Of a stretch of DNA of 25,918 nt, positions 1 through 7,337 are shown piece after piece. Position 1 is the stretch's first letter; every line of letters starts with the position of its first letter. Under the pieces are notes generated by a model. It had not been told where the DNA came from and did not search any database. It saw only the letters and a list, made by a program, of their open reading frames with translations. A program made the position numbers and the translations under genes. The DNA lies in the IMG/VR virus record IMGVR_UViG_3300028298_000029, positions 1 through 25,918 of that record; one strand, written 5' to 3'. Source of the DNA: a virus.

Positions 1-54
1 GAAATACAATTACAGCCAACAAAAACAGGGCAAACTATTTTAAAACATTAAGTT

Positions 55-342
55 ATGTATGACCATTTAAGAACTGTTATAGTAAAAAAGACGCGCAAAG
101 AGCATGAGTGCAATGCAAGTATTTGGCTAAGTGAGCAACTGTGCGAAATAAGATCAGGATGGGTTCATTTAACCTTTACCGAATGGCGGGCGGTTATTAG
201 AATGATGCGAAACCATTGGAAAATACCAAAGGGGAGTACGTGTGAATATTTTGTAGGTATTTATGATGGTGATTTTTTTGCAACATACAACGATCCGGAA
301 ATACACAGAATATGTGTTAAATATGAATTGTATGATGACTAA
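55..342 (+). CDS. Hypothetical small phage protein
   Basis: This 95-residue soluble protein has no confident family match. The layout RKEHEC near residue 18, then IPKGSTCEYF, then DGDFFATYNDPEIHRIC, loosely resembles small phage proteins in which an H-x-C/CxxC knuckle precedes a GxxY strand and a closing HxxC. The usual second cysteine of the CxxC pair is absent here, so metal binding is doubtful. There are no membrane segments. The gene is followed by a 136-base gap holding a palindromic operator and a promoter, so it probably ends the upstream transcription unit. No function can be assigned. Confidence 0.6.
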   Translation: MYDHLRTVIVKKTRKEHECNASIWLSEQLCEIRSGWVHLTFTEWRAVIRMMRNHWKIPKGSTCEYFVGIYDGDFFATYNDPEIHRICVKYELYDD

Positions 343-346
343 AAAC

Positions 347-360
347 ATGTTGCACAACAT
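347..360. promoter_or_regulatory. Palindromic operator candidate, site 1
   Basis: ATGTTGCACAACAT is a 14-bp inverted repeat broken only at the central base pair. It is nearly identical to the perfect palindrome ATGTTGTACAACAT at 23962. It lies 33 bp upstream of a degenerate copy at 380-393, about three helical turns, which suits cooperative binding by a dimeric repressor. That the site binds protein is inference. Confidence 0.6.
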
Positions 361-379
361 AAAAAAAAACGCTCAAAAC

Positions 380-393
380 ATGCTTTACAACAT
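380..393. promoter_or_regulatory. Palindromic operator candidate, site 2 (degenerate)
   Basis: ATGCTTTACAACAT keeps the right half-site ACAACAT and an imperfect left half. The distance from its end to the downstream TTTACATCA string is exactly the same as that from the perfect palindrome at 23962 to its own TTTACATCA. This suggests that the two upstream regions derive from one module. Confidence 0.5.
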
Positions 394-402
394 ACGAAAT
401 TA

Positions 403-434
403 TTTGCAAATACATAATATATGTATTATATTTA
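403..434 (+). promoter_or_regulatory. Bacteroidota-type promoter for the left small-gene operon
   Basis: TTTG at 403-406 is followed after 20 bases by TATATTTA at 427-434. This is one base away from the TTTG / TAnnTTTG consensus of the primary sigma factor of Bacteroidota. A 7-bp inverted repeat, ATACATA-ATA-TATGTAT, fills much of the spacer. A 25-bp stretch around the -7 box is repeated almost exactly near 23997-24021. Confidence 0.55.
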
Positions 435-478
435 CATCATCAAACAGAACGATCTGGGAGATATAAAACTTGCAAATC

Positions 479-754
479 ATGAAAACGCTAAACGGAATTT
501 TTGAGGTAAAAGACTTAGAACAATTATTAATCGAATGTGAATTTGATAATGAAGATTGTCAAGAAGCAACAGAGAGAGCAATCAAAAATATACCTCTCTT
601 AGAAGCAACATATTCAGAGGGCCTGGGTCAGTCAATGTATCTCACATTTTCAGAAGGGGATAGGGGTTATTGTATCCTTTCTTTCAATAAGGATGAAGAT
701 ATTGTGAATGATACTATTGATCGGATTGAATCACTGATTGAAATTATTGATTAA
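479..754 (+). CDS. Hypothetical acidic protein
   Basis: The product is a 91-residue acidic soluble protein of unrecognised family. The ATG at 479 is preferred to the in-frame TTG at 470 because the preceding bases are A-rich, as is usual for Bacteroidota starts, and because the TTG extension adds only three residues. The C-terminus (EDIVNDTIDRIESLIEIID) is probably helical. It is the first gene behind the palindrome/promoter module at 347-434, so it may be expressed under the same control as the pentapeptide-repeat gene at 24099. A structured RNA element separates it from the next gene. Confidence 0.65.
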   Translation: MKTLNGIFEVKDLEQLLIECEFDNEDCQEATERAIKNIPLLEATYSEGLGQSMYLTFSEGDRGYCILSFNKDEDIVNDTIDRIESLIEIID

Positions 755-757
755 CCC

Positions 758-824
758 CCGCCAAGTTCCTGCAAGTCTTTTGCGGGGCACGCCTCCAACT
801 CACCAGGGTTGGGGGTTTTGGCGG
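758..824 (+). ncRNA. Three-way-junction structured RNA leader
   Basis: The closing stem CCGCCAA (758-764) pairs with TTGGCGG (818-824). Inside it are two 7-bp hairpins. The first is CCTGCAA/TTGCGGG (768-774/780-786) with a 5-base loop, and the second is CTCCAAC/GTTGGGG (793-799/808-814) with an 8-base loop. Each hairpin uses one G-U wobble. The element is GC-rich in an AT-rich gap. It ends in a run of A rather than U, so it is not a normal intrinsic terminator. It lies 16 bases before the ATG at 841, which suggests a cis-acting leader, a processing site or an mRNA stabiliser. Confidence 0.6.
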
Positions 825-840
825 CAAAAAAAAACTTATT

Positions 841-1056
841 ATGAACGAAATTAAGTATTTTAAGTCAGGTAGAATTTATTACAAGTTTACAAATTACACT
901 TTTGAGAAAGTTTACGCATTCAAATACTGTTTTGGCATTGAAAAGAATCTGAGGGCAAGTATTAACATTGAATACGACGATGTTGATGGTTATGAGATAA
1001 CAGCAGCTCAGTACAACCGTGCCCGCCGTTTAATCCTTTTAAAACTTACAAAATGA
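841..1056 (+). CDS. Hypothetical small protein
   Basis: This 71-residue basic protein is rich in tyrosine and arginine and has no recognised family. The ATG follows an A-rich tract immediately downstream of the three-way-junction RNA at 758-824, so that RNA may control its translation. Its stop overlaps the next start in an ATGA arrangement, which implies translational coupling with the zinc-ribbon gene. Confidence 0.6.
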   Translation: MNEIKYFKSGRIYYKFTNYTFEKVYAFKYCFGIEKNLRASINIEYDDVDGYEITAAQYNRARRLILLKLTK

Positions 1057-1244
1057 AACCACACGACCCCGAATTTAAGTGCCCTATTTGTGAGTGCGAA
1101 TCAATCATGAAGGTATCAGCAACCCCCTTCACTACTAACGGCGTTTGTCGTGAATGCTTTCATAAGGCTAATATTGACCAGTTCGCCGTTGAGGATGAAC
1201 AGGAAAGAGCGGATCAAATTGCAAATTATTACGACTACCAATGA
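1053..1244 (+). CDS. Small zinc-ribbon protein
   Basis: The 63-residue protein carries CPIC at residues 10-13 and CREC at residues 32-35, the two CxxC knuckles of a treble-clef or zinc-ribbon fold. An additional cysteine (CEC) follows the first knuckle. The C-terminal third is acidic and helical. Such mini zinc ribbons are common in phage accessory operons and often contact nucleic acid or protein partners, but no target is evident here. The gene overlaps both neighbours by four bases (ATGA), so the three genes 841-1525 are probably translated as a coupled set. Confidence 0.65.
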   Translation: MKPHDPEFKCPICECESIMKVSATPFTTNGVCRECFHKANIDQFAVEDEQERADQIANYYDYQ

Positions 1245-1525
1245 AAACAATAACAGATGAACAGATTCGGGAAGAAGCGGAAAAGTGGATAGACCTTAAT
1301 CAAGACAATTATCCAAGTCACTGTGTGCAGAGTAGATTTTGGACAATTAAAATGCTGTCGGAGTGGTATCGCTCCCAAACAGGGCAGGAATGGGTTGATG
1401 GTAATGAGAGGTTGCCAGAAGATAATCACATCGTAGCACCAGGTCAACCTCAGACAAAAATAGTTCTTCTAAATGACGGAACTGTTTTGATGGGAAAATA
1501 CGAATCACACGTTTGGAATATTTAG
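1241..1525 (+). CDS. Hypothetical protein with a DUF551-like stretch
   Basis: The 94-residue protein contains WVDGNERLPEDNHIVAPGQ and then VLLNDGTVLMGKYES. This recalls the W-x(4-6)-LP / variable / G-x-Y pattern of the short DUF551 proteins found in phages. The resemblance is by eye only. The N-terminal half is helical and acidic. It is the last clear gene of the left operon, and a weak terminator follows at 1537-1560. Confidence 0.55.
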   Translation: MKTITDEQIREEAEKWIDLNQDNYPSHCVQSRFWTIKMLSEWYRSQTGQEWVDGNERLPEDNHIVAPGQPQTKIVLLNDGTVLMGKYESHVWNI

Positions 1526-1605
1526 CGGTAATAGCCACAGTTAACGCAGCACTGTTTTTTGTGTGGGTAATGATTGAGAAAAATGTGAGTGATACAAGGT
1601 ATTGA
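1513..1605 (+). CDS. Possible 30-residue single-pass membrane peptide
   Basis: From a TTG at 1513 a short frame reads MEYLAVIATVNAALFFVWVM followed by a charged tail, ending in TGA at 1603-1605. It overlaps the end of the preceding gene by 13 bases. The strongly hydrophobic core and polar C-terminus look like a small membrane protein. However, the start is non-ATG, and a weak terminator-like hairpin (1537-1560) lies within it. Treat as speculative. Confidence 0.22.
   Translation: MEYLAVIATVNAALFFVWVMIEKNVSDTRY
1537..1560 (+). terminator. Weak intrinsic terminator after the left operon
   Basis: ACAGT (1537-1541) pairs with ACTGT (1551-1555) across a 9-base loop and runs into six T residues (1555-1560). 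The stem is only 5 bp, so efficiency is uncertain. Its position between the small-gene operon and the terminase promoter is appropriate. Confidence 0.35.
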
Positions 1606-1614
1606 AAAATTGTT

Positions 1615-1622
1615 TAATTTTG
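1615..1622 (+). promoter_or_regulatory. Promoter -7 box before the terminase genes
   Basis: TAATTTTG matches the Bacteroidota TAnnTTTG box exactly and lies 47 bases before the small terminase start. No good TTTG is present at the -33 position. The surrounding string ATTGAAAAA-(n)-TTGTTTAATTTT recurs before the gene at 17373. Confidence 0.45.
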
Positions 1623-1668
1623 ACAAAGCATAAAAAGATATTTTAGTCTTTTACAATGTATTTACAAC

Positions 1669-2031
1669 GTGAGAAGAGGTAACCCACATACAATCAAAGG
1701 GAAAGGATTTGACGCACATCCTGAAAACATCAATCGCAAGGGACAGCCGCGCAAGCTGCCTGAATTGGCTGTATTAATGGCTGAGGGAGTTAGTCAATCC
1801 GACCTTTTAGCGATTATTAAGGCTATGTCATTAAGGGCAAAGAAGGGAGATACCAGGGCAGCTGACTTTGTTTTTGATCGTGGTTACGGAAAGCCAAAAC
1901 AGTCAACAGACGTAACTACCAACGGAAAAGACTTGACACCGCAAACAATCATAGTAAAAGACCAGCAGACAGCCAATAATCTAACTGAACTAAAAAAACG
2001 GCTTCATGGAAGCAACGACAGTATTCAGTAA
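1669..2031 (+). CDS. Terminase small subunit-like DNA-packaging protein
   Basis: The 120-residue product has an N-terminal KGKGFDAHPENINRKGQPRK segment, the DUF5681-like GxP/GRP-type motif seen at the start of many phage small terminase proteins. A helical region (LPELAVLMAEGVSQSDLLAI) and a basic, polar tail follow. Its place directly upstream of the large terminase supports a role in recognising the packaging site. The start is GTG, since no in-frame ATG lies nearby. The gene overlaps the large terminase by 26 bases. Family assignment is by motif and context, not by a full domain match. Confidence 0.7.
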   Translation: MRRGNPHTIKGKGFDAHPENINRKGQPRKLPELAVLMAEGVSQSDLLAIIKAMSLRAKKGDTRAADFVFDRGYGKPKQSTDVTTNGKDLTPQTIIVKDQQTANNLTELKKRLHGSNDSIQ

Positions 2032-3136
2032 GAACCTGGAAGCCTATTTATCAGGAAGCAGCCTTATAGTCAATCAGGGCGGAACACGATCATCAAAGAC
2101 CTATTCAATACTTCAGTTACTGGCCTATATCGCTCAGGAGTCAATAGAACCCTTAATAATTTCTGTAGTATCGCAACACCTTCCACACCTAAAGTTAGGT
2201 GCAATGCGTGACATGGATAACATTCTCATTTCTTTGGGTTATGTACCGGATGACATTAAAAACAAAACTGACAATTTTTACAGAATAGGCAAATCAATCA
2301 TAGAGTTTTTTGGTACGGACAACATAGGAAAGGTTCACGGACCATCGCGGGATATACTATTTGCCAACGAGGGCAATTACATGAAGTATGACATTTTTGA
2401 TCATTTGATGGTCCGTACAAAGAAAACCGCTTTTTTGGATTTTAACCCTAACCGGTCATTTTGGTATCATGATAACATACAAGGAAAACAGCCGCACACA
2501 TTCATAAAATCAACCTATCTGGATAATGAATACCTCACACCTGAACAGATCGAACGCATCGAAGCAAAGCGAACCAACCCTTATTGGTGGCAAGTGTACG
2601 GATTAGGGGAGTTGGGTAAACTTGAGGGCACTATATTCAACTGGCAATGGGGAGACTTTGACAATGCACTACCTTACATTTATGGTTTGGACTTTGGGGT
2701 GAAAGACCCGGACGCGATGGTAAAAGTGGCAATTGACAAGGGAAATAAAAAGCTGTATTGGAAGCAGGAAATATATCAAAACAGTTTAAGCACTCAACAG
2801 TTAGGGCAGATCATCAGAAGCAGGGGAGTTAAACAAAATCTTATCGTTGCGGATAACGCAGGACTAAGGACAATAAACGACCTGAGAAATGAAGGATTTA
2901 ACATTGTCCCAATCATTAAACCTAAGATAATCGAACGTATTAAATATATCTGGGATTATGAACTAATCATTGATCCTGGTTCGTTTGATCTTGAAAAAGA
3001 GTTAAACACGTATGTTTGGCTTGACAAAAAGGGCGAGGTGCCGATTGATGAAGATAACCACTTGCTTGATGCGGGCGGGTATGCCACATGGTATTTCAGT
3101 CCTGGATATAGTGGAAGTTATGTAATTTCATATTAA
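2006..3136 (+). CDS. Terminase large subunit (packaging ATPase and nuclease)
   Basis: The 376-residue protein is the motor that pumps DNA into the prohead and cuts concatemers. The ATPase domain has a Walker A loop GGTRSSKT at residues 25-32 and a Walker B strand ILFANE at 118-123. The C-terminal RNase H-like nuclease has three acidic positions in the expected order: GLDFG (D230), VADNA (D284) and LLDAGGY (D356). This arrangement fits the PBSX/Terminase_3 type. It is slightly shorter than the common 400-450 residues, but both domains are complete. A promoter-bearing gap follows, before the portal. Confidence 0.93.
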   Translation: MEATTVFSKNLEAYLSGSSLIVNQGGTRSSKTYSILQLLAYIAQESIEPLIISVVSQHLPHLKLGAMRDMDNILISLGYVPDDIKNKTDNFYRIGKSIIEFFGTDNIGKVHGPSRDILFANEGNYMKYDIFDHLMVRTKKTAFLDFNPNRSFWYHDNIQGKQPHTFIKSTYLDNEYLTPEQIERIEAKRTNPYWWQVYGLGELGKLEGTIFNWQWGDFDNALPYIYGLDFGVKDPDAMVKVAIDKGNKKLYWKQEIYQNSLSTQQLGQIIRSRGVKQNLIVADNAGLRTINDLRNEGFNIVPIIKPKIIERIKYIWDYELIIDPGSFDLEKELNTYVWLDKKGEVPIDEDNHLLDAGGYATWYFSPGYSGSYVISY

Positions 3137-3169
3137 TTTGCATTTGTTTAAATATTATTTGTAATTTTG
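3137..3169 (+). promoter_or_regulatory. Promoter for the portal/head operon
   Basis: TTTG at 3137-3140, a 21-base AT-rich spacer and an exact TAATTTTG at 3162-3169 make a good Bacteroidota-type promoter. It lies 16 bases before the portal ATG at 3185 in the gap after the terminase gene, giving a very short leader. Confidence 0.55.
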
Positions 3170-3184
3170 ATAAAAAATATTAAT

Positions 3185-4492
3185 ATGGGCTTACTCAATT
3201 GGTTTGGAAAGAAGTCATACGAGCAAGTTAACGACCCTGTTAACAACGCTCTTTTAGAAGCTCTTTATAAATTTGCCACTCATTCAGGTTTTGCTCATGT
3301 AATGACAGATGACCCAACGTCCTATCTGAAGCAGGGTTATTCTGGTAATGCTGACGTTTATTCGATCATCAACAGGATAAACCGAATGGCATCACAGGCA
3401 CGTTTGGCACTGTACAAAATAGAGAATGGTAAATGGGTTGAAATACCGGATCATGAGCTTACAATGTTTATCAACGAGGTCAACCCAACGATGAAAACGA
3501 GTGATTTTATTCAAGGCCATTTGATATATAAACTTTCGTTAGGCAATTCATATTGGTACAAGCCAACACTTCAAAACGGATTAAACAAGGGTAAGACGAT
3601 TGAGCTGTGGTTGCTTCCTGCAAACAATGTCCGAATAATGGCGGGGGCAACATGGATGAATCCCATAGGAGGGTATCAGCTCGATACAAATACTACCGTC
3701 ACATTTGACATTAACGATGTTTATCATTCAAAGTTTTTCAATCCGCTGTTTGGAACCGAGACAAGCCTATACGGACAGTCTCCGTTAAAAGCCGCCGCCG
3801 AAACGGTAAGCAAACAGAACCAGGCAGAACTAACCGAGCTAAAACAATTTGAAAACCAGTCTCCGCCGTTTGCCCTGTTTCGCAAAGCAAAGTCAATGAC
3901 CGACCGACTCACGGAGACACAGCGAAAAGAGATAGGCGACATAATGAAGGACGCTACCAAAGCATCAAACAAAGGAAAGCCGGTTATATTTCCAGATGAT
4001 TTTGGAAAGATTGATTTTGGTATCAGTCCTGTTGATTTGAATATTCTTAACTCAAGTATCGAGGGAAGAAGGATCTTATGTAACATATATGGGTTTCCTG
4101 CACAATTAATGAATGACGCCGCAGCTACAACGGATAATAATGTAATGGAAAGTAGGCGTATGGCATGGACTGATTGTATTATTCCAAATCTCAATGACTT
4201 TGCAAGTGATTTAACATCGTTTCTGATTAAGCCGGTCAAAGCGTATGAAGGTTTGTTTTTTGCTTTTGACTATTCGGCTGTCGCTGAACTTCAGAAAGAT
4301 TTGGCAGTACAGGTAACTTGGATGAAGTCTGCCAATTGGACACCTAACGAGATACGGGAAGCAACCGGAGCCAAGCCGATTGATAACCCAATGATGAATG
4401 AACCTTGGTTTGGAATGAGTGAAACACCTTTGAGTGCAATGGCACTTGATGCACAGCCGCCAATCATCCCAAATAAAGGAGACTACAAATAA
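3185..4492 (+). CDS. Portal protein, HK97 family
   Basis: The 435-residue protein forms the dodecameric ring at the capsid vertex through which DNA passes. It starts MGLLNWFGKK and has an early YSIINRINRMAS helix. Its C-terminal half has the portal-family pattern IYGFPAQLMNDAAATTDNN followed by ESRRMAWTDCIIPNLNDF. The ATG at 3185 is preferred to the in-frame TTG at 3167, which lies inside the promoter box. Length and position between terminase and head genes are normal for the family (Phage_portal). Confidence 0.92.
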   Translation: MGLLNWFGKKSYEQVNDPVNNALLEALYKFATHSGFAHVMTDDPTSYLKQGYSGNADVYSIINRINRMASQARLALYKIENGKWVEIPDHELTMFINEVNPTMKTSDFIQGHLIYKLSLGNSYWYKPTLQNGLNKGKTIELWLLPANNVRIMAGATWMNPIGGYQLDTNTTVTFDINDVYHSKFFNPLFGTETSLYGQSPLKAAAETVSKQNQAELTELKQFENQSPPFALFRKAKSMTDRLTETQRKEIGDIMKDATKASNKGKPVIFPDDFGKIDFGISPVDLNILNSSIEGRRILCNIYGFPAQLMNDAAATTDNNVMESRRMAWTDCIIPNLNDFASDLTSFLIKPVKAYEGLFFAFDYSAVAELQKDLAVQVTWMKSANWTPNEIREATGAKPIDNPMMNEPWFGMSETPLSAMALDAQPPIIPNKGDYK

Positions 4493-4548
4493 ATTGATCT
4501 CCGCTCGCTGACGAAATAAGACTAATTGAGTAAATAAGGTTAATATTA

Positions 4549-5319
4549 ATGAAGCCTATCGAACGCAAAGTAATCCTACAACGCAACCGACTAATTAAAA
4601 ACGGTCGTAAGATATTCGCTAACGCTATCAGGCAACAATATCAACAGGCTATTAACACACTTGAAAATTCATCCTTTGATGATATGGTCGAGAATCTTCG
4701 GGGTACAATCACTGACGAACCGATTCAAAAAGTTTATGCACCGTATTATTCAAGTGCGGCCGATATCGCCCTTACGTGGAGAAAATACCACACGAGAGGC
4801 CGTAAATCATTAGAGGATGATCTGTATTACTCAAAATTTATGCGTTCATTGCATGATTATGGGATCAGACTTGGCAAAAGCAGGATCAAAGACATAACGA
4901 CCACGACAGAGGAGAACATTATCAGAGTTGCACAGCAGTCAGTAACAGAGGGGTTAATGGAGGGTCATTCAGTTGACACGGTGCGCAATATGATCATGAG
5001 CGCAGTCAATGACCAATACACCGAAATAACAGCAGCACGCGCGCAGCTCATCGCACAAACAGAGATGATAGCAGCAAGCAATCAGGCAGCAATGGAGGGC
5101 ACAGCCTCAACAGAATTACCGTTTAGGAAGTTTTGGAGCACGTCAGGAATAGGCAATAGCAGGGAATCCCACATGGAAGCTGAGGCGGACAGCATTGCCG
5201 TAGGTGGATACATGGAGAATGAAGCATTTTCAAACGGCTTGCAGTTTCCGGGAGACCCCTCTGGAGACGCTTCAGAGATTTGTAATTGTCATTGTACGTT
5301 ACTAACTGAAATAATTTAA
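4549..5319 (+). CDS. Minor head protein, Mu gpF-like
   Basis: The 256-residue protein matches the phage head morphogenesis family (Mu F / SPP1 gp7-like). The N-terminal 90 residues are helical and basic. The core contains RAQLIAQTEMIAASNQAAMEG, a FWSTSGIGNSRESHMEAEA segment, and a closing GDPSGDASEICNCHCTL motif, the usual cysteine-containing end of this domain. These proteins are thought to sit inside or at the portal vertex and help assembly or DNA ejection. It directly follows the portal gene, as is typical. Confidence 0.88.
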   Translation: MKPIERKVILQRNRLIKNGRKIFANAIRQQYQQAINTLENSSFDDMVENLRGTITDEPIQKVYAPYYSSAADIALTWRKYHTRGRKSLEDDLYYSKFMRSLHDYGIRLGKSRIKDITTTTEENIIRVAQQSVTEGLMEGHSVDTVRNMIMSAVNDQYTEITAARAQLIAQTEMIAASNQAAMEGTASTELPFRKFWSTSGIGNSRESHMEAEADSIAVGGYMENEAFSNGLQFPGDPSGDASEICNCHCTLLTEII

Positions 5320-5326
5320 TAAAAAC

Positions 5327-5340
5327 ATGTTATATAACAT
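5327..5340. promoter_or_regulatory. Palindromic operator candidate, site 3
   Basis: ATGTTATATAACAT is a perfect 14-bp palindrome of the same form (ATGTT-N4-AACAT) as those at 347 and 23962. It occupies the position where the -33 element of the downstream promoter should lie, so a bound protein would be expected to block transcription of the protease/capsid unit. Confidence 0.5.
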
Positions 5341-5350
5341 ATTTATTTTA

Positions 5351-5358
5351 TACTTTTG
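5351..5358 (+). promoter_or_regulatory. Promoter -7 box before the prohead protease
   Basis: TACTTTTG matches TAnnTTTG exactly and lies 15 bases before the protease ATG at 5374. There is no TTTG at -33, because that place is taken by the palindrome at 5327-5340. Confidence 0.45.
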
Positions 5359-5373
5359 ATAAAAATTAAGGTT

Positions 5374-6054
5374 ATGAAGCACGATCTGAGATTCAAAAAT
5401 TTCAAGGTTGACGGATTCAAGCAAGACGATATCAATCAACTTATCATAAATGGATGGGCTGCTGTCTTTGGAAATGTTGACAGTTACGGAGATGTGATAC
5501 AGCCTGGAGCCTTTGCCAAAACAATCACAGACAGAAAAGACCGGATAGCGTTCTGTTATCAGCACGAGATGGATGAACCGATCGGAAAGATTCTTTTACT
5601 CGAAGAGCGTCCGTTTGGTTTATGGGTCGAGGTGGCTATCTCAGCATCAGAAGGGGATATTCAAACAAAGATCAAAGAAGGTATTTTAAAGGAAATGTCC
5701 ATAGGATACCGAACTATCAACAGCACCGAAACGATTGTTAATGAACAGACAATCTATAATCTGACAGAGATTAAGCTATACGAGATTAGCCTTGTAACTA
5801 TTGCGGCCAACGAACTGGCAACCATAGAGGGCATGAAATCAGAGGAAAAGAAAACCTATTTTGATGATGCTTTTGAAAGGTTGATTGTTACAGAACGGGG
5901 AGAAAAGAAAAGATTTGAATTAATGAAACTTAAAGCACAAATAATTGCACTCATTGACAGGGAGCCGGAGACCAATAAGGAACACACTCCAGACACTGAG
6001 CCGCCGCAGATATTCGACATTGACAGTAAAAAACTTATTAATCTTTTATTTTAA
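5374..6054 (+). CDS. Prohead protease, HK97 (S78) family
   Basis: The 226-residue serine protease matures the capsid by cutting scaffold and capsid precursors inside the prohead. The early NGWAAVFGNVDSYGDVIQPGAF signature is typical. The catalytic histidine is His64 in FCYQHEMDEPIGKI, and the catalytic serine is Ser109 in LKEMSIGYR. A charged tail after about residue 160 is probably the self-processed or scaffold-like part. The ATG at 5374 is chosen over an in-frame upstream TTG within the promoter box. The capsid gene, its expected substrate, begins 5 bases downstream. Confidence 0.93.
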   Translation: MKHDLRFKNFKVDGFKQDDINQLIINGWAAVFGNVDSYGDVIQPGAFAKTITDRKDRIAFCYQHEMDEPIGKILLLEERPFGLWVEVAISASEGDIQTKIKEGILKEMSIGYRTINSTETIVNEQTIYNLTEIKLYEISLVTIAANELATIEGMKSEEKKTYFDDAFERLIVTERGEKKRFELMKLKAQIIALIDREPETNKEHTPDTEPPQIFDIDSKKLINLLF

Positions 6055-6059
6055 AAACC

Positions 6060-7295
6060 ATGAATGAACTCGAATTAAAAGCTGCCATTGACGCAGCTGA
6101 CAAAAAGAGGGATGAGATGAAAGCAGAATTGAAAACTGCCATCGATACCCAAAAAACTGAACTTCTTGCAAAATTGGAAGAGGTTGAAACTCTTCGCAAA
6201 ACCATGCAGACTCAACTGGATGAAATTGCAACCGAACAGGCCAAAGCAAAAAAAGAAGGAGTATCAAAAGAGACTGTAACTTTTGCAGCCGAACTGAAAT
6301 CAGAACTTCAGGCCAAGATTGCAGAATTGCAGTCATTGAAAGCTCGTAAGGGAGGGGCTGTTTCGATCGAACTGAAATCATTTTTGGAAAGCGCAAATGC
6401 TTCCATCACTACCGGATCGTTATTGCCAACACCTCAATTTGAGGTAGGAGTTTCAAAAGCTCCTGACCGGATGCCTTTCCTGTTAGACATCATCACTACC
6501 GGATTTTCATCCAGTAACGTAGTGTATTGGGTACAACGCAAAACTCGCACCGACAACAGCGGAACAGTTACAGAGGGCACAGTTACGAAAGTCGGCGGCG
6601 GTTCTGTTACTCAATCCGTTTTGAGTTACGAAACCAAAAACGCTACGATGCAGGACATGTTGGCATTCATTAAAGTTTCAAACAACTCCATTGATGATAT
6701 CGACTGGCTGTTGTCTGAGGTTCAAACCGAATTGCTGACACTCATGGCACTTGATTTGGATGCAAATCTTTTGACTGGTGCAATTGCAACCGAAGGCTAC
6801 GATGGTATTTTGACCGGAGCAACAGCATTCGCAGCCGGTGGTAAAAAATTGAAAGCAGAAGTAGTTCCGAACAATTATGATGCTCTCAAATTTGCCGCAA
6901 CGCAAATCAAGAAAGCTCATCATCGTCCGAACTATGTCGTTCTCAACCCAGACGACCTTTTAGCGATGGAATTGGAAAGGGATGCAGACGGAGCATATTT
7001 GTTCCCTCCTTATCTGGCCGTACAGCCTCAATTTGCCGGTGTTCGTATCATCGAAAATACAGGTATCACATCGGGAACTTACCTGATTGGTGACTTTTCA
7101 AAAGCAAAATTCTGGATGCGTAAGGGGATGGATCTGAAAATCCACGATCAAAACGAGGATGACGCTATCACCCAATTGAAAACCGTCACTCTCTACATGA
7201 GGGGTGTACTGGTTGTAAAAGCAGCAGATGCAACAGCATTTGTTACCGACACTTTCGCTGATACTATCGCTGAGATCACTTCGGCAGGAGCATAA
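6060..7295 (+). CDS. Major capsid protein, HK97 fold, with N-terminal scaffold
   Basis: The 411-residue protein builds the icosahedral shell. Residues 1 to about 95 are a highly charged heptad-patterned coiled coil, the delta domain that acts as internal scaffold. A likely maturation cut lies near residues 95-105 (ARKGGAVSIELK). The HK97 fold follows, including the SANASITTGSLLPTPQ start, a long-helix region with ALDLDANLLTGA, the NPDDLLAME peptide, and a C-terminal LYMRGVLVVKAADA strand. Its position directly after the protease is canonical. A GC-rich hairpin follows the stop. Confidence 0.94.
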   Translation: MNELELKAAIDAADKKRDEMKAELKTAIDTQKTELLAKLEEVETLRKTMQTQLDEIATEQAKAKKEGVSKETVTFAAELKSELQAKIAELQSLKARKGGAVSIELKSFLESANASITTGSLLPTPQFEVGVSKAPDRMPFLLDIITTGFSSSNVVYWVQRKTRTDNSGTVTEGTVTKVGGGSVTQSVLSYETKNATMQDMLAFIKVSNNSIDDIDWLLSEVQTELLTLMALDLDANLLTGAIATEGYDGILTGATAFAAGGKKLKAEVVPNNYDALKFAATQIKKAHHRPNYVVLNPDDLLAMELERDADGAYLFPPYLAVQPQFAGVRIIENTGITSGTYLIGDFSKAKFWMRKGMDLKIHDQNEDDAITQLKTVTLYMRGVLVVKAADATAFVTDTFADTIAEITSAGA

Positions 7296-7302
7296 TTAAC
7301 CA

Positions 7303-7320
7303 GGGAGGGTAACACCTCCC
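7303..7320 (+). promoter_or_regulatory. Hairpin after the major capsid gene
   Basis: GGGAGG (7303-7308) pairs perfectly with CCTCCC (7315-7320) over a 6-base loop. There is no continuous T tract after it, so it is more likely an mRNA 3'-end stabiliser or a partial attenuator than a strong terminator. It could help keep capsid mRNA more abundant than downstream messages. Confidence 0.5.
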
Positions 7321-7337
7321 ATTAATACATTTTAAAT

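Noticed and set aside
1-51. 3' end of an upstream gene (a frame ending TAA at 49-51, or another ending TGA at 60-62)
   Set aside because: Two frames are open and too short to choose between them, so no gene is called.
758-830. Intrinsic terminator after the 479 gene
   Set aside because: The stems are followed by A residues, not T, and on the minus strand no gene leads into it.
3724-4239. 171-residue minus-strand frame antisense to the portal gene
   Set aside because: It is a shadow of a confidently identified gene, with no promoter or neighbours on that strand.
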